Part shown: piece after piece, positions 55,201 to 63,684 of the stretch
Numbering within the stretch: the stretch's first letter is position 1
Layout of the letters: each line of letters starts with the position of its first letter
DNA from: Mycolicibacterium vinylchloridicum
GTDB taxonomy: Bacteria; Actinomycetota; Actinomycetes; Mycobacteriales; Mycobacteriaceae
Assembly (NCBI RefSeq): GCF_013404075.1
Contig: NZ_JACBJQ010000004.1
Location: 124,001 to 188,000 of the forward strand
Direction of reading: 5' to 3'
Length of the DNA: 64,000 bases
Notes under the pieces: generated by a model
The model's input: the letters and a program-made list of their open reading frames with translations, nothing else
Databases searched by the model: none
What the model was told of the DNA's origin: nothing
Program-made: the position numbers and the translations under genes

Positions 55201-56814
55201 CTGCGCGACGCGGTCGGCGTCGCGGTGCCCGTTGGGGTTCCGACGAGTTTCACCGAGGCGGTGCCCGACCCGCTCGGCGAGCTGATGGGCAGGTTCGCCC
55301 GCACCCGCGGGCCGTTCACCACCGCCGAGGCCGCATCCCGGTTCGGGCTCGGGCTCCGGGTCGCGGCCGATGTCCTGGGCCGAATGGCGTTGGACGGCAA
55401 GCTGATTCGCGGCGAGTTCGTCGCCGGCCCTGATGCGGACCAGTGGTGTGACGCCGAGGTGTTGCGGATCTTGCGCCGCCGTTCGCTGGCGGCGCTGCGT
55501 GCGCAGGTCGAACCGGTGAGTCCGGCCGCGTATGCCCGGTTCCTGCCGGCCTGGCAGCAGGTCGGCAGCTCGGCCACCTCAGGTGTCGACGGGCTGGCCG
55601 CGGTGATCGATCAGCTGGCCGGGGTGCCGGTGCCGGCCTCGGCGGTCGAGTCGCTGGTGTTCGGGCCGCGGGTACGCGACTACCAGCCCGCGATGCTCGA
55701 CGAACTGCTGGCTTCCGGTGAGGTCACCTGGACGGGAGTGGGCTCGATCTCGGGCAGCGACGGCTGGATCGCGTTCCACCATGCCGACACCGCGCCGCTG
55801 ACGCTGGCAGAGCCGGCCGAGATCGACTTCACCGATGCCCACCGGGCGATCTTCGAGGTGCTGGGCGAGCCCGGCGAGGCCCGAGGGGCGTTTTTCTTCC
55901 GGCAGTTGGTCGACGGGTCCGAGGAGACCGCCAAAGCCGCGCTGTGGGAACTGATCTGGGCGGGCTGGGTCACCGGCGACACCTTCGCCCCGGTGCGCGC
56001 GATGCTCGCCGGTGGACGTAAGCCGGGTACCCGCCGCTCGGCCGCACCCGCGCATCGGCAGCGCCGGGCGCCGCGGCTGAGCCGCTATTCGGTGGCGCAC
56101 CCCCAGACCCGGGCGGTCGATGCGACGGTCGCCGGGCGATGGTCGGCTGTTCCGATACGTGAGCCGGATTCGACTGTGCGGGCGCATTTCTCGGCAGAGT
56201 TGCTGCTGAATCGCCACGGCGTGCTGACCAAGGGCGCGGTGGCGGCCGAGGGGGTGCCGGGCGGGTTCGCCACGATGTACAAGGTGCTCACCGGGTTCGA
56301 GGAGGCCGGGCGGTGCCAGCGTGGTTATTTCGTCGAATCACTGGGCGGGGCGCAGTTCGCCGTGGCATCGACGGTGGACCGGTTGCGGACCTACCTCGAC
56401 GAGGTGGATCCCGAGCGCCGCGACTATCGCGCGGTCGTGCTGGCCGCGGCCGATCCGGCCAATCCCTATGGCGCGGCGTTGCCGTGGCCAACGCGGGCCG
56501 ACGCCGACGCCAGCCACCGACCGGGGCGTAAGGCCGGTGCACTGGTGGTGTTGGTGGACGGTGAGCTGGTGTGGTTCTTGGAGCGAGGCGGCCGTTCGCT
56601 GTTGAACTTCAGCGCCGACGAGGAGGCGCAGCGCGCGGCGGCCGGGACGCTGGCGGAGTTGGTCAGCAGCGGCCGTATCGGTGGTGTGCTGGTCGAAAAG
56701 CTCGACGGCATATCGGTGCTCGAAACGGCCGCGCACCCCGATCGGCGGACCACCGCGGATGCGTTGGTCGACGCCGGATTCTCCCGGACTCCGCGGGGAC
56801 TTCGGCTGCGCTGA
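52285..56814 (+). CDS. lhr: ATP-dependent 3'-5' DNA helicase Lhr
   Basis: A large superfamily 2 helicase of 1509 residues, the usual length for mycobacterial Lhr, which unwinds RNA:DNA hybrids and DNA and is linked to DNA damage responses. Helicase domain 1: Q-motif region FAEPTAAQSDAWSAI, Walker A APTGSGKT, DEVH box (VIVDEVHAVAGTKRG), SAT motif LSATVRPP. Domain 2: VVATSSLELGIDMGAVDLV and QRIGRAGHQVGE. The long C-terminal part (WH, beta-barrel and Lhr-specific domains) follows. GTG start at 52285, as in Rv3296 position upstream of nei2. Confidence 0.95.
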   Translation: MSPADPLGRFSPLTRRWFTGTFAEPTAAQSDAWSAIADGDNTLVIAPTGSGKTLAAFLWAIDRLAHEPQARGTRVLYISPLKALAVDVERNLRTPLTGITRIAERDGVPAPAITVGVRSGDTPPARRRELITKPPDILITTPESLFLMLTSAARETLTGVRTVIVDEVHAVAGTKRGAHLALSLERLDALLERPAQRIGLSATVRPPEEVARFLSGTRPTTIVAPPAAKTFELTVQVPVPDMANLENNTIWPDVEARIVDLVEAHNSTIVFANSRRLAERLTARINEIHAERSGIELDAPPNRQVPGGPPAHIMGSGQTYGAEPLLARAHHGSVSKEQRALVEDDLKSGRLKAVVATSSLELGIDMGAVDLVIQVEAPPSVASGLQRIGRAGHQVGEISRGVLFPKHRTDLIGCAVSVQRMLAGQIETMRVPTNPLDILAQHTVAACALEPVSADEWFDVVRRCAPFATLPRSAFEATLDLLSGKYPSTDFAELRPRLVYDRDNGTLTARPGAQRLAVTSGGAIPDRGMFTVYLATDSEKPSRVGELDEEMVYESRPGDVISLGATSWRITEITHDRVLVIPAPGQPARLPFWRGDDAGRPAELGQAIGKFTGELAALSRDDFDRRCGELGFADYATDNLWQLLDDQRTATATVPSDTTLLVERFRDELGDWRVVLHSPYGLKVHGPLALAVSRRLLERYGIDEKPTASDDGIVVRLPDTEDAPPGTDLFVFSPDEIEPLVTTEVGGSALFASRFRECAARALLLPKRHPGKRSPLWHQRQRAAQLLDVARKYPDFPIVLEAVRECLQDVYDVPTLTELMSRIAQRRVRLVEVETPMPSPFATSLMFGYVGAFMYEGDSPLAERRAAALSLDSTLLAELLGRVELRELLDPDVIATTSRQLQHLSEDRKARDAEGVADLLRLLGPLTEAEIAERCTAADVGGWLEGLHAARRVLPLSYAGQSWWAGIEDIGRLRDAVGVAVPVGVPTSFTEAVPDPLGELMGRFARTRGPFTTAEAASRFGLGLRVAADVLGRMALDGKLIRGEFVAGPDADQWCDAEVLRILRRRSLAALRAQVEPVSPAAYARFLPAWQQVGSSATSGVDGLAAVIDQLAGVPVPASAVESLVFGPRVRDYQPAMLDELLASGEVTWTGVGSISGSDGWIAFHHADTAPLTLAEPAEIDFTDAHRAIFEVLGEPGEARGAFFFRQLVDGSEETAKAALWELIWAGWVTGDTFAPVRAMLAGGRKPGTRRSAAPAHRQRRAPRLSRYSVAHPQTRAVDATVAGRWSAVPIREPDSTVRAHFSAELLLNRHGVLTKGAVAAEGVPGGFATMYKVLTGFEEAGRCQRGYFVESLGGAQFAVASTVDRLRTYLDEVDPERRDYRAVVLAAADPANPYGAALPWPTRADADASHRPGRKAGALVVLVDGELVWFLERGGRSLLNFSADEEAQRAAAGTLAELVSSGRIGGVLVEKLDGISVLETAAHPDRRTTADALVDAGFSRTPRGLRLR

Positions 56815-56851
56815 GGTTCAGGCGTGCCGAAAACTTGTCGGGGGTCGCGCG

Positions 56852-56857
56852 TAGTAT
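56852..56857 (+). promoter_or_regulatory. Candidate -10 element of the DUF222-HNH gene
   Basis: TAGTAT ends seven bases before the ATG at 56865, giving a leaderless transcript. Its last base is the first base of the SOS box, so LexA binding would cover the -10 region and the start point. No good -35 box was seen. Confidence 0.5.
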
Positions 56858-56872
56858 CGAACACATGTTCGA
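56857..56872 (+). promoter_or_regulatory. LexA SOS box
   Basis: TCGAACACATGTTCGA is a perfect match to the mycobacterial SOS box TCGAAC-N4-GTTCGA. It covers the start codon of the DUF222-HNH gene (ATG at 56865-56867). Genes of this family (13E12 repeat type) are known to carry SOS boxes in M. tuberculosis. Confidence 0.88.
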
Positions 56873-58265
56873 AGCATCGGGCGATACCGCCCTACTCGAC
56901 ACGATGCGGCAGTCGCAACGCGGTGAGCGAGTGGCGATAGCCCACCGCCTGCTGGCCGCCGGCCGGCTCTGTCAGCGCCGGATGAGTGCCATCGACGCGG
57001 CCGATCGCGCACAGTGGTGTATCGACAACTGGGATGCCGTGGCCGCCGAGGTGGCAGCTGAGCTGGGCATCAGCCAAGGTCGCGCGTCCACTCAAATGGA
57101 CTACGGGCTGCAGCTGATCGAGCGGCTACCGAAGTTCGGCGCACTGTTCGCGTCCGGCGCGATCGACTATCGCATTGTGATCGCGGCGGTGTTCCGCACC
57201 GGTCTGATCAGCGACCCGGACACGCTGGCTGATGTCGACGAGCGGCTGGCCCGCAGTGCGGCGGGATGGAACACGCTGTCGCAGAAGAGGATCACCGAGA
57301 TTCTCGACTGGTTGGTCAGGGAGATCGACCCCGATGCCGTGCGCGTCGCGCGCAAGGCCGACGACGACCGTCACGTGGAGATCGGCCCGGCGCAAGACGG
57401 CATGGCGGAGATCTGGGGCCGGGTTCGCGCGGCCGACGCAGCAGCGATCGACCAGCGGCTGGACCAGCTGGCCGCAACGGTATGCCGTGACGACCCGCGC
57501 ACCGCCCGCCAGCGGCGCGCCGACGCCGTTGGCGCCTTGGGGGCAAACAGTTCGACGCTGGTCTGCGAATGCGATTCGACCGAATGCCCCGCACGCACAG
57601 ACGGCGAACCAGGACAGATCGTCATCCACCTGCTGGCCGAGGCTGACACGGTCACCGGTGAAGGCGACGCCCCGGCACTCTTGCCCGGCTACGGTGCGAT
57701 ACCCGCCGAAACCGTGCGAGCCCTCGCCGCGCGGGCGAAGCTGCGGCCGGTCATCGCAGGCAAGGAACTGAGCACCGAACCGCGCTACCGGCCGTCGACG
57801 GCGTTGGCGGAGTTCATCCGGTGCCGCGATCTGACGTGCCGGTTCCCCGGTTGCGACCGCCCCGCCGCAGTGGCCGATATCGATCACACGGTCCCGTACC
57901 CGGCGGGTCCGACTCACCCGTCCAACCTGAAGCTGCTGTGTAGGATGCACCACCTCCTGAAGACCTTCTATGCCGGCCCCGGTGGTTGGGCTGACCGGCA
58001 GCTGCCCGACGGCACGGTGATCTGGACATCCCCGTCTGGTCGTACGTACACCACCAAACCCGCAGGCACACTGTTCTTTCCGCGGTTGTTCGCTCCCACC
58101 CAGGAGTTGACGTTGCCGTCCTCACCGCTGCACGCTCGTTCACCTGGTCGCGGGTTGATGATGCCTACCCGCCGCCGGACCCGCAGCCAAGAACGGGCCG
58201 ACCGAATCCGCTGGGAGCGAGGCCTCAATGAGGCGAGGGCCGCTGCCCATCCGCCGCCCTTTTAG
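56865..58265 (+). CDS. DUF222 and HNH endonuclease domain protein (13E12-repeat family)
   Basis: A 466-residue protein. Residues 1-300 are the DUF222 region (ELGISQGRASTQMDYGLQLIERLPKFGALFASGAIDYRIV). The C-terminal part is an HNH nuclease (CRFPGCDRPAAVADIDHTVPYPAGPTHPSNLKLLCRMHHLLKTF) with the catalytic DH and paired Cys/His zinc ligands all present. Members of this family are abundant and mobile in actinobacteria; their DNA target is unknown. The ATG lies inside a perfect LexA box. The gene sits between lhr and nei2, which are adjacent in M. tuberculosis, so it is an insertion here. There are no flanking repeats that I can see. Confidence 0.88.
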   Translation: MFEASGDTALLDTMRQSQRGERVAIAHRLLAAGRLCQRRMSAIDAADRAQWCIDNWDAVAAEVAAELGISQGRASTQMDYGLQLIERLPKFGALFASGAIDYRIVIAAVFRTGLISDPDTLADVDERLARSAAGWNTLSQKRITEILDWLVREIDPDAVRVARKADDDRHVEIGPAQDGMAEIWGRVRAADAAAIDQRLDQLAATVCRDDPRTARQRRADAVGALGANSSTLVCECDSTECPARTDGEPGQIVIHLLAEADTVTGEGDAPALLPGYGAIPAETVRALAARAKLRPVIAGKELSTEPRYRPSTALAEFIRCRDLTCRFPGCDRPAAVADIDHTVPYPAGPTHPSNLKLLCRMHHLLKTFYAGPGGWADRQLPDGTVIWTSPSGRTYTTKPAGTLFFPRLFAPTQELTLPSSPLHARSPGRGLMMPTRRRTRSQERADRIRWERGLNEARAAAHPPPF

Positions 58266-58274
58266 TCTGGAGCC

Positions 58275-59042
58275 ATGCCCGAGGGCGACACCGTCTTCCA
58301 CACCGCGGCCAACCTGCGCGACGCGCTGGTCGGTGAGACGTTGACCCGGTGCGATGTCCGCGTGCCGCGTTACGCCACGGTGGATCTCAGCGGCAACACC
58401 GTCGACGAGGTCATCAGCCGCGGCAAGCATCTGTTCATCCGGGTCGGTCCGGCCAGCATCCACTCACATCTGAAGATGGACGGCAGCTGGCAGGTGGCAC
58501 CACGGGGCAAACCAGTACGCAACGCGCACAAGGTCCGAATCATCCTGGAAACCAGTGAGATTCAAGCACTCGGCATCGACCTGGGCGTGCTGGAGATCCT
58601 CGACCGCGACAATGACGACGACGCTGTCTGCCACCTGGGCCCCGATCTTCTCGGCGGCGACTGGGATCCCGAATGCGCCGTCGCCAACCTGACCAAGGAC
58701 CCGGACCGGCCCATCGCCGCCGCCCTGCTGGATCAACGGAACCTCGCCGGCGTCGGCAACGTCTATGCCAATGAACTGTGCTTCGTCTTCGGCCGGCTAC
58801 CCACCAGCCCGGTCAGCAGCCTCATCGATCCACTCCGCGTGGTCAAGCAGGCCCAAAAAATGTTGTGGGCCAACCGCACCCGCACCAACCGCACCACCAC
58901 CGGCAACAGCCGGCGCGGGCAAGAACTCTGGGTCTACGGCCGCGCCGGTGAACCATGCCGCCGCTGCCGCACGCCGATCCGCCGCGCCGAATCCTCCGAA
59001 GAGGACCGCGTCACCTACTGGTGTCCGTCGTGCCAGCGCTGA
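58275..59042 (+). CDS. nei2: Endonuclease VIII-type DNA glycosylase Nei2
   Basis: Base-excision repair enzyme with glycosylase and AP-lyase activity on oxidised pyrimidines. It has 255 residues. The N-terminus MPEGDT provides Pro1 (after Met removal) and Glu2 as catalytic residues, followed by [11 protein letters not shown], the void-filling region and [19 protein letters not shown] (helix-two-turn-helix). The C-terminal zinc finger is CRRCRTPI...WCPSCQR. It matches Rv3297 in position after lhr. The 3' end overlaps the convergent DUF1269 gene by 32 bp. Confidence 0.93.
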   Translation: MPEGDTVFHTAANLRDALVGETLTRCDVRVPRYATVDLSGNTVDEVISRGKHLFIRVGPASIHSHLKMDGSWQVAPRGKPVRNAHKVRIILETSEIQALGIDLGVLEILDRDNDDDAVCHLGPDLLGGDWDPECAVANLTKDPDRPIAAALLDQRNLAGVGNVYANELCFVFGRLPTSPVSSLIDPLRVVKQAQKMLWANRTRTNRTTTGNSRRGQELWVYGRAGEPCRRCRTPIRRAESSEEDRVTYWCPSCQR

Positions 59043-59556
59043 CCGGGTGCCCGGCAGCGGCCATCGCGTCGGCAACCGTCTTCTCGATGCTGTTGATCGT
59101 GGAGTTGTCCATTTGAAGGGCCGAGATGCTCGTGGCATGCGACAGCGTGATTTCCGCCGGTATCCGGCCGTTCGGATAGACCACGGCGATCACCACGCCG
59201 GTGCCTGCTTCGAGCGCCTCACCGATCTCGCGGCGCAGACCCGTTCGCAGTTCGTGCTCGGCGACCGCGGCGATCAACCCCGCTGCTACCCCGCCGACCA
59301 CCACCGACAGCCCGATCGGCGGCATGAACAGGCCCAGCAGCAGGCCAAAGCCCGCGCCGACGCCTACCGCGGCCCGGCCGTGCCGGTTGTGCGCTTCGAC
59401 CACTTTCGCCTGCCCATCGGCATCCTTTTCGACCAGCGCGGCGGCCCGCAGCTCCATGCCGTGCTTGATCCGTTCTCCGAGTTCGTCGAAGTCCGTGCGC
59501 GCCTGATCAAGATCGGCGTACGCCGCTACCAGCACCAGCTGATGATCGTCATCCAT
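59011..59556 (-). CDS. DUF1269-family membrane protein
   Basis: A 181-residue protein. N-terminal [20 protein letters not shown], a glycine-rich hydrophobic segment [37 protein letters not shown] (about residues 62-97), and [21 protein letters not shown] are the usual DUF1269 (PF06897) features. Members are small stress-related or envelope proteins with unknown biochemistry. The ATG at 59556 gives [13 protein letters not shown], the expected N-terminus. Confidence 0.78.
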   Translation of the reverse strand: MDDDHQLVLVAAYADLDQARTDFDELGERIKHGMELRAAALVEKDADGQAKVVEAHNRHGRAAVGVGAGFGLLLGLFMPPIGLSVVVGGVAAGLIAAVAEHELRTGLRREIGEALEAGTGVVIAVVYPNGRIPAEITLSHATSISALQMDNSTINSIEKTVADAMAAAGHPVSAGTTDTSR

Positions 59557-59588
59557 ACCATCAGCATCATGTGATCCCCGCCACACGC

Positions 59589-60455
59589 CTAGGGCCTCCA
59601 GGCACCGGCCGCACTGACGAAAGACCGCAACTCCCCGGTCAACGGGTCCTCGAACTCCAGCCGGTGCGCCACCAGCCGCAGCGGCGCGGAGAAGTCGTCG
59701 GCGGCCACCTCGACGATCCGCGGATACAGCGGGTCGTTGTCGATCGGCAGGCCCAGCGAGGCCATGTGCACCCGTAACTGGTGCGTGCGCCCCGTGCGCG
59801 GACGCAGCCGATAGCAGCCAGAACCCACCGACTCGACCACCGTCTCGGCATTCGGCTCGCCCGGCTCTTCGAAGGCCTGTAACCGGCCGCGCTGCTTGAT
59901 GATTCGACTGCGCAGAACCGTCGGCAGCGCGACCGACGGCACACCCGAGGACCATGCCAGATAGGTCTTGGACACCAGCCCCCGCGCGAACAGCGTCTGA
60001 TACGCCCCCCGCACTTCGCGGCGCACCGTGAAAACCAGCACCCCCGCCGTCAGCCGATCCAGCCGGTGCGCGGGACTCAGCTCCGGTAGATCCAGCGACC
60101 GACGCAACCGCACCAACGCCGTCTGCGCCACATGACCGCCCCGCGGCATCGTCGCCAGGAAGTGCGGCTTGTCGACCACCACGATGTCGTTGTCGCGGTA
60201 GAGCACCGGGATATCGAACGGCACCACCACCTCGTCGGGCAGCTCCCGATACAGGTAGACGTGGGTGCCGGCGGGCAGCACCGTCGACACATCGATCACG
60301 GCGCCGTCGGCGTCGACCACCTCGCCGTCGCGCACCTTGGCCAGCCCGTCCGGGCCGAACCGCCGGGAGAACTCGTCGGCCACATTACCGCCCTCCAACC
60401 GAAGCCGCGCCGGCCCGAGTCCGTCGCGGACCGGGAGAGGAGGAGGACGCCTCAA
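59589..60455 (-). CDS. RluA-family pseudouridine synthase (Rv3300c-like)
   Basis: Converts uridine to pseudouridine in RNA. It has 288 residues. Catalytic Asp in the signature HRLDRLTAGVLVF (about residue 133), with YRDNDIVVVDKPHFLATMPRGG before it and LRPRTGRTHQLRVHMASLGLPIDNDPLYP after it; all are standard RluA motifs. The N-terminal RPPPLPVRDGLGPARLRLEGG resembles other members, which supports the TTG start at 60455. It is 7 bp downstream of glpD2. The RNA target is unknown. Confidence 0.87.
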   Translation of the reverse strand: MRRPPPLPVRDGLGPARLRLEGGNVADEFSRRFGPDGLAKVRDGEVVDADGAVIDVSTVLPAGTHVYLYRELPDEVVVPFDIPVLYRDNDIVVVDKPHFLATMPRGGHVAQTALVRLRRSLDLPELSPAHRLDRLTAGVLVFTVRREVRGAYQTLFARGLVSKTYLAWSSGVPSVALPTVLRSRIIKQRGRLQAFEEPGEPNAETVVESVGSGCYRLRPRTGRTHQLRVHMASLGLPIDNDPLYPRIVEVAADDFSAPLRLVAHRLEFEDPLTGELRSFVSAAGAWRP

Positions 60456-60462
60456 GGCTCGC

Positions 60463-62208
60463 TCAGTTCAGCGGCACCGGCTCGAGGATCTCGGCCCGTG
60501 CTTCGGGCGCCGCCACGCGCAGCGCATCGGCTGACTCGTCATCGGGTTGAGCTTGGGAAAGCACCTCCGCCTCCACCCGCGCGATATAGGTCGCCACCTC
60601 CCGCGCGCAATCCGCCTCGCTCCAGCCCAGGATCGGCGCCACGATGTCGGCGACCTCGGCCGCGCAGTCCACGCCGCGGTGCTGATACTCGATCGAGATC
60701 CGCATCCGGCGGGCCAGGATGTCCTCGAGGTGCAGCGCACCCTCGGCGGCCGCGGCATAGGCCGCCTCGACCTTGAGGTACACCGGTGCATCGGTGATCG
60801 GCTCGAGCAGCTCCGGCCGGTCGACCGCCAGCTCCAGCACCTCGCCGATCAACGAGCCGTACCGGTCCAGCAGATGCCGCACCCGATACGGATGCAGGCC
60901 ATAGCGTGCGCCCACACTCTGGGTCTGGTTGATCAGCGCGAAATACCCGTCGGCGCCCATCAGCGGCACCTTCTCGGTGATCGACGGCGCCACCCGCGCC
61001 GGGATGTATTCGGCCGCAGCGTCGACAGCATCGTCGGCCATCACCCGGTACGTCGTGTACTTGCCGCCGGCGATCGCGACCAGACCAGGCGACGGCACCG
61101 CCACCGCGTGCTCGCGGGACAGTTTGGACGTCTCCTCGCTCTCCCCCGCCAGCAGCGGGCGCAGCCCGGCGTAGACGCCGTCGATGTCGTCATGCGTCAG
61201 CGGTGTGGCCAGCACGGTGTTGACGTGGCCGAGGATGTAGTCGATGTCGGCCTTGGTCGCGGCGGGGTGCGCCAGGTCGAGGTTCCAGTCGGTGTCGGTG
61301 GTGCCGATGATCCAGTGCGTGCCCCACGGAATCACGAACAGCACCGACTTCTCGGTGCGCAGGATGATCGCCACCTCGGAGACGATGCGGTCGCGCGGCA
61401 CGACGATGTGCACACCTTTGGACGCGCGCACCCGAAAGCGGCCGCGCTCCTTGGACAGCGCCTGGATCTCGTCGGTCCACACCCCGGTGGCGTTGATCAC
61501 CACGTGCCCACGAACGTCCTCGACGGTGCCGTTTTCGGAGTCCCGGATCGTCACCCCGATCACCCGGTCGCCCTCACGCAGCAACTTCACCACCTGGGTC
61601 GAGGTACGCACCACCGCGCCGTAGTGGGCGGCGGTGCGGGCAACGGTCATGGTGTGCCGGGCGTCGTCGACGACGGTGTCGTAGTACCGGATGCCCCCGA
61701 CCAGCGAGCTGCGCTTGAGGCCAGGCGCCAATCGCAACGCTCCGGCTTTGGTCAAATGCTTTTGCGGCGGAACGGATTTCGCGCCACCCAGCTGGTCGTA
61801 GAGGAAAATGCCCGCGGCGACGTACGGCCGCTCCCACACCCGTTTGGTCAACGGGAACAGGAACGGCAGCGGCTTGACCAGATGCGGTGCCAGTGTGGTC
61901 AGCGACAGTTCGCGCTCATGCAGCGCCTCACGCACCAGGCCGAACTCCAGCTGCTCGAGGTAGCGCAGGCCGCCGTGGAACATCTTCGAACTACGGCTCG
62001 ACGTTCCCGAGGCGAAGTCGCGCGCCTCGACGAGGGCCACCTTGAGCCCGCGGGTCGCGGCATCCAGTGCACAGCCCGCACCGACCACGCCCCCGCCGAT
62101 GACGACGACGTCGAACTGTTCGCTGCCCAGTCGCTCCCAGGCTCGCGCGCGCTCGGTTGGTCCGAGAAAGGTCTGACCGGTGCCCGGTCTAAGGATCGGG
62201 TCGCTCAT
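60463..62208 (-). CDS. glpD2: Glycerol-3-phosphate dehydrogenase GlpD2
   Basis: FAD-dependent membrane-associated enzyme that oxidises sn-glycerol-3-phosphate to dihydroxyacetone phosphate and reduces the quinone pool. It has 581 residues: FAD motif DVVVIGGGVVGAGCALDAATRG (about residue 33), the family signature ASGTSSRSSKMFHGGLRYLE, GTTDTDWNLD and AIAGGKYTTYRVMADDAVD. ATG at 62208. It is followed by the RluA gene, and lpdA precedes it with a 9 bp gap, so lpdA-glpD2-rluA is an operon. Confidence 0.94.
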   Translation of the reverse strand: MSDPILRPGTGQTFLGPTERARAWERLGSEQFDVVVIGGGVVGAGCALDAATRGLKVALVEARDFASGTSSRSSKMFHGGLRYLEQLEFGLVREALHERELSLTTLAPHLVKPLPFLFPLTKRVWERPYVAAGIFLYDQLGGAKSVPPQKHLTKAGALRLAPGLKRSSLVGGIRYYDTVVDDARHTMTVARTAAHYGAVVRTSTQVVKLLREGDRVIGVTIRDSENGTVEDVRGHVVINATGVWTDEIQALSKERGRFRVRASKGVHIVVPRDRIVSEVAIILRTEKSVLFVIPWGTHWIIGTTDTDWNLDLAHPAATKADIDYILGHVNTVLATPLTHDDIDGVYAGLRPLLAGESEETSKLSREHAVAVPSPGLVAIAGGKYTTYRVMADDAVDAAAEYIPARVAPSITEKVPLMGADGYFALINQTQSVGARYGLHPYRVRHLLDRYGSLIGEVLELAVDRPELLEPITDAPVYLKVEAAYAAAAEGALHLEDILARRMRISIEYQHRGVDCAAEVADIVAPILGWSEADCAREVATYIARVEAEVLSQAQPDDESADALRVAAPEARAEILEPVPLN

Positions 62209-62217
62209 GGGCCCAGG

Positions 62218-63627
62218 CTAGTCGAGATCGTCGTGCGCCATCAGGCGGCGCGCAGCCTCGACGATCGACCCGGACAACGACGGGTAAACGGACAGCGTCT
62301 GGGCCAGATCGGTCACCGAGATGCGGTTTTGTACCGCCAAGGCGATCGGCAGGATCAGCTCGGAGGCGATCGGGGCGACCACGACCCCGCCGATGACGAC
62401 GCCGGTGGCGGGGCGGCAGAAGATCTTGACGAAGCCGCGGGTCAGCAACGACATCTTGGCCCGCGCGTTGGTGTTCAGCGGCAACATGATCGTGCGCGCG
62501 GGCACCGAACCGTTGTCGATGGCGGTTTGCGGCACCCCGACGGCGGCGATTTCGGGCCGGGTGAAGGTGGCCGAGGCCACCGTGCGCAGCCGGATCGGGG
62601 CCACTCCCTCACCGAGCGCGTGGTACATCGCGATGCGGCCCTGCATCGCCGCGACCGAGGCCAACGGCAACAAGCCGGTGCAGTCGCCGGCGGCGTAGAT
62701 GCCCGACGCCGACGTCCGGGACACCCGGTCGACGGGAATGTAGTTGCCTGGCCCGAGGGCGACGCCGACCCGCTCAAGCCCCAAACCAGCGGTGTTGGGT
62801 ACCGAGCCGACGGTCATCAGGGCGTGGCTGCCCTCGACGACGCGGCCGTCGGCCATCGTGACCTTGACCCCGTCTGCGCTACGCAGCACCGAGTCGGCTC
62901 TGGCGTTCTTGACCAGCGTCACGCCGCGCTCGGCGAAGGTTTCTTCGAGCACGGCGGCCGCGTCGCTGTCCTCGTGCGGCAGGATCTGGTCGCGGCTGGC
63001 CACCACGGTGACATCGACGCCCAGCTCGGTGTAGGCGTTGCAGAACTCCGCACCGGTGACGCCCGAACCGACGATCACCAGGTGTTCGGGCAGTTCAGGG
63101 AGGTCGTAGAGCTGGCGCCAGGTCAGGATCCGCTCGCCGTCGGGCACCGCGTTGGGCAGGACGCGGGGGCTGGCGCCGGTGGCGATCAGCACCACGTCGG
63201 CCTTGAGGACACCGGCCTGCCCGTTGGCCGTGGTGACCTTGACGCGATGGTGCGCCATGCCCGGCACGGTGTCGATCAGCTCGCCGCGACCCTGCACCAC
63301 GTTGACCTTCTCGCGCAGCAGCTGGGTGCCGATGTCGGCGGATTGCGAGCGGGCCAGCGTCTTCACGCGGTTGTTGATCTGCGGCAGCGAGATCTTGGCG
63401 TCGTCGATGCCGATGTCGAAGCCCAATCCCGACGCGCGGCGCAACTCGGTGCGCACGCCGGTCGAGGCGATGAACGTCTTGGAGGGTACGCAGTCGAAGA
63501 GAACGCACGCCCCGCCGATGCCGTCGGAGTCCACCACGGTGACCTCGGCCCGCCCCGCTGCGACCAGTGCCGCCTCGTAACCGGCAGGCCCGCCACCGAT
63601 GATCACGATCCGCGTCGTCACGCGCAT
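62218..63627 (-). CDS. lpdA: Flavoprotein disulfide-reductase family NAD(P)H:quinone reductase LpdA
   Basis: A 469-residue two-dinucleotide flavoprotein matching Rv3303c. In M. tuberculosis this is not a true lipoamide dehydrogenase but an NAD(P)H quinone reductase that protects against oxidants. FAD motif IVIIGGGPAGYEAALVA (residues 7-23), NAD motif HLVIVGSGVTGAEFC, second FAD motif GIYAAGDCTGLLPLASVA, dimer domain to the end. Here the redox-site region reads ACVLFDCVPSK with Cys41 and Cys46 (CxxxxC), whereas I recall only the second Cys in M. tuberculosis. The C-terminal His of true disulfide reductases is absent (VYPSLSG). ATG at 63627; a longer upstream extension is antisense to the next gene. 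Confidence 0.92.
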   Translation of the reverse strand: MRVTTRIVIIGGGPAGYEAALVAAGRAEVTVVDSDGIGGACVLFDCVPSKTFIASTGVRTELRRASGLGFDIGIDDAKISLPQINNRVKTLARSQSADIGTQLLREKVNVVQGRGELIDTVPGMAHHRVKVTTANGQAGVLKADVVLIATGASPRVLPNAVPDGERILTWRQLYDLPELPEHLVIVGSGVTGAEFCNAYTELGVDVTVVASRDQILPHEDSDAAAVLEETFAERGVTLVKNARADSVLRSADGVKVTMADGRVVEGSHALMTVGSVPNTAGLGLERVGVALGPGNYIPVDRVSRTSASGIYAAGDCTGLLPLASVAAMQGRIAMYHALGEGVAPIRLRTVASATFTRPEIAAVGVPQTAIDNGSVPARTIMLPLNTNARAKMSLLTRGFVKIFCRPATGVVIGGVVVAPIASELILPIALAVQNRISVTDLAQTLSVYPSLSGSIVEAARRLMAHDDLD

Positions 63628-63684
63628 CAGCCTAATCATCGGAGTCCCCGCGCTCGCTGCGAGAGGACGCTCTAGGCTTTCCCC

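Noticed and set aside
60547..63675. A 1042-codon open frame on the plus strand antisense to glpD2 and lpdA
   Set aside because: It is a GC-rich shadow of two well-identified genes on the other strand. Its translation is rich in Arg, His, Asp and Gln without any domain pattern.
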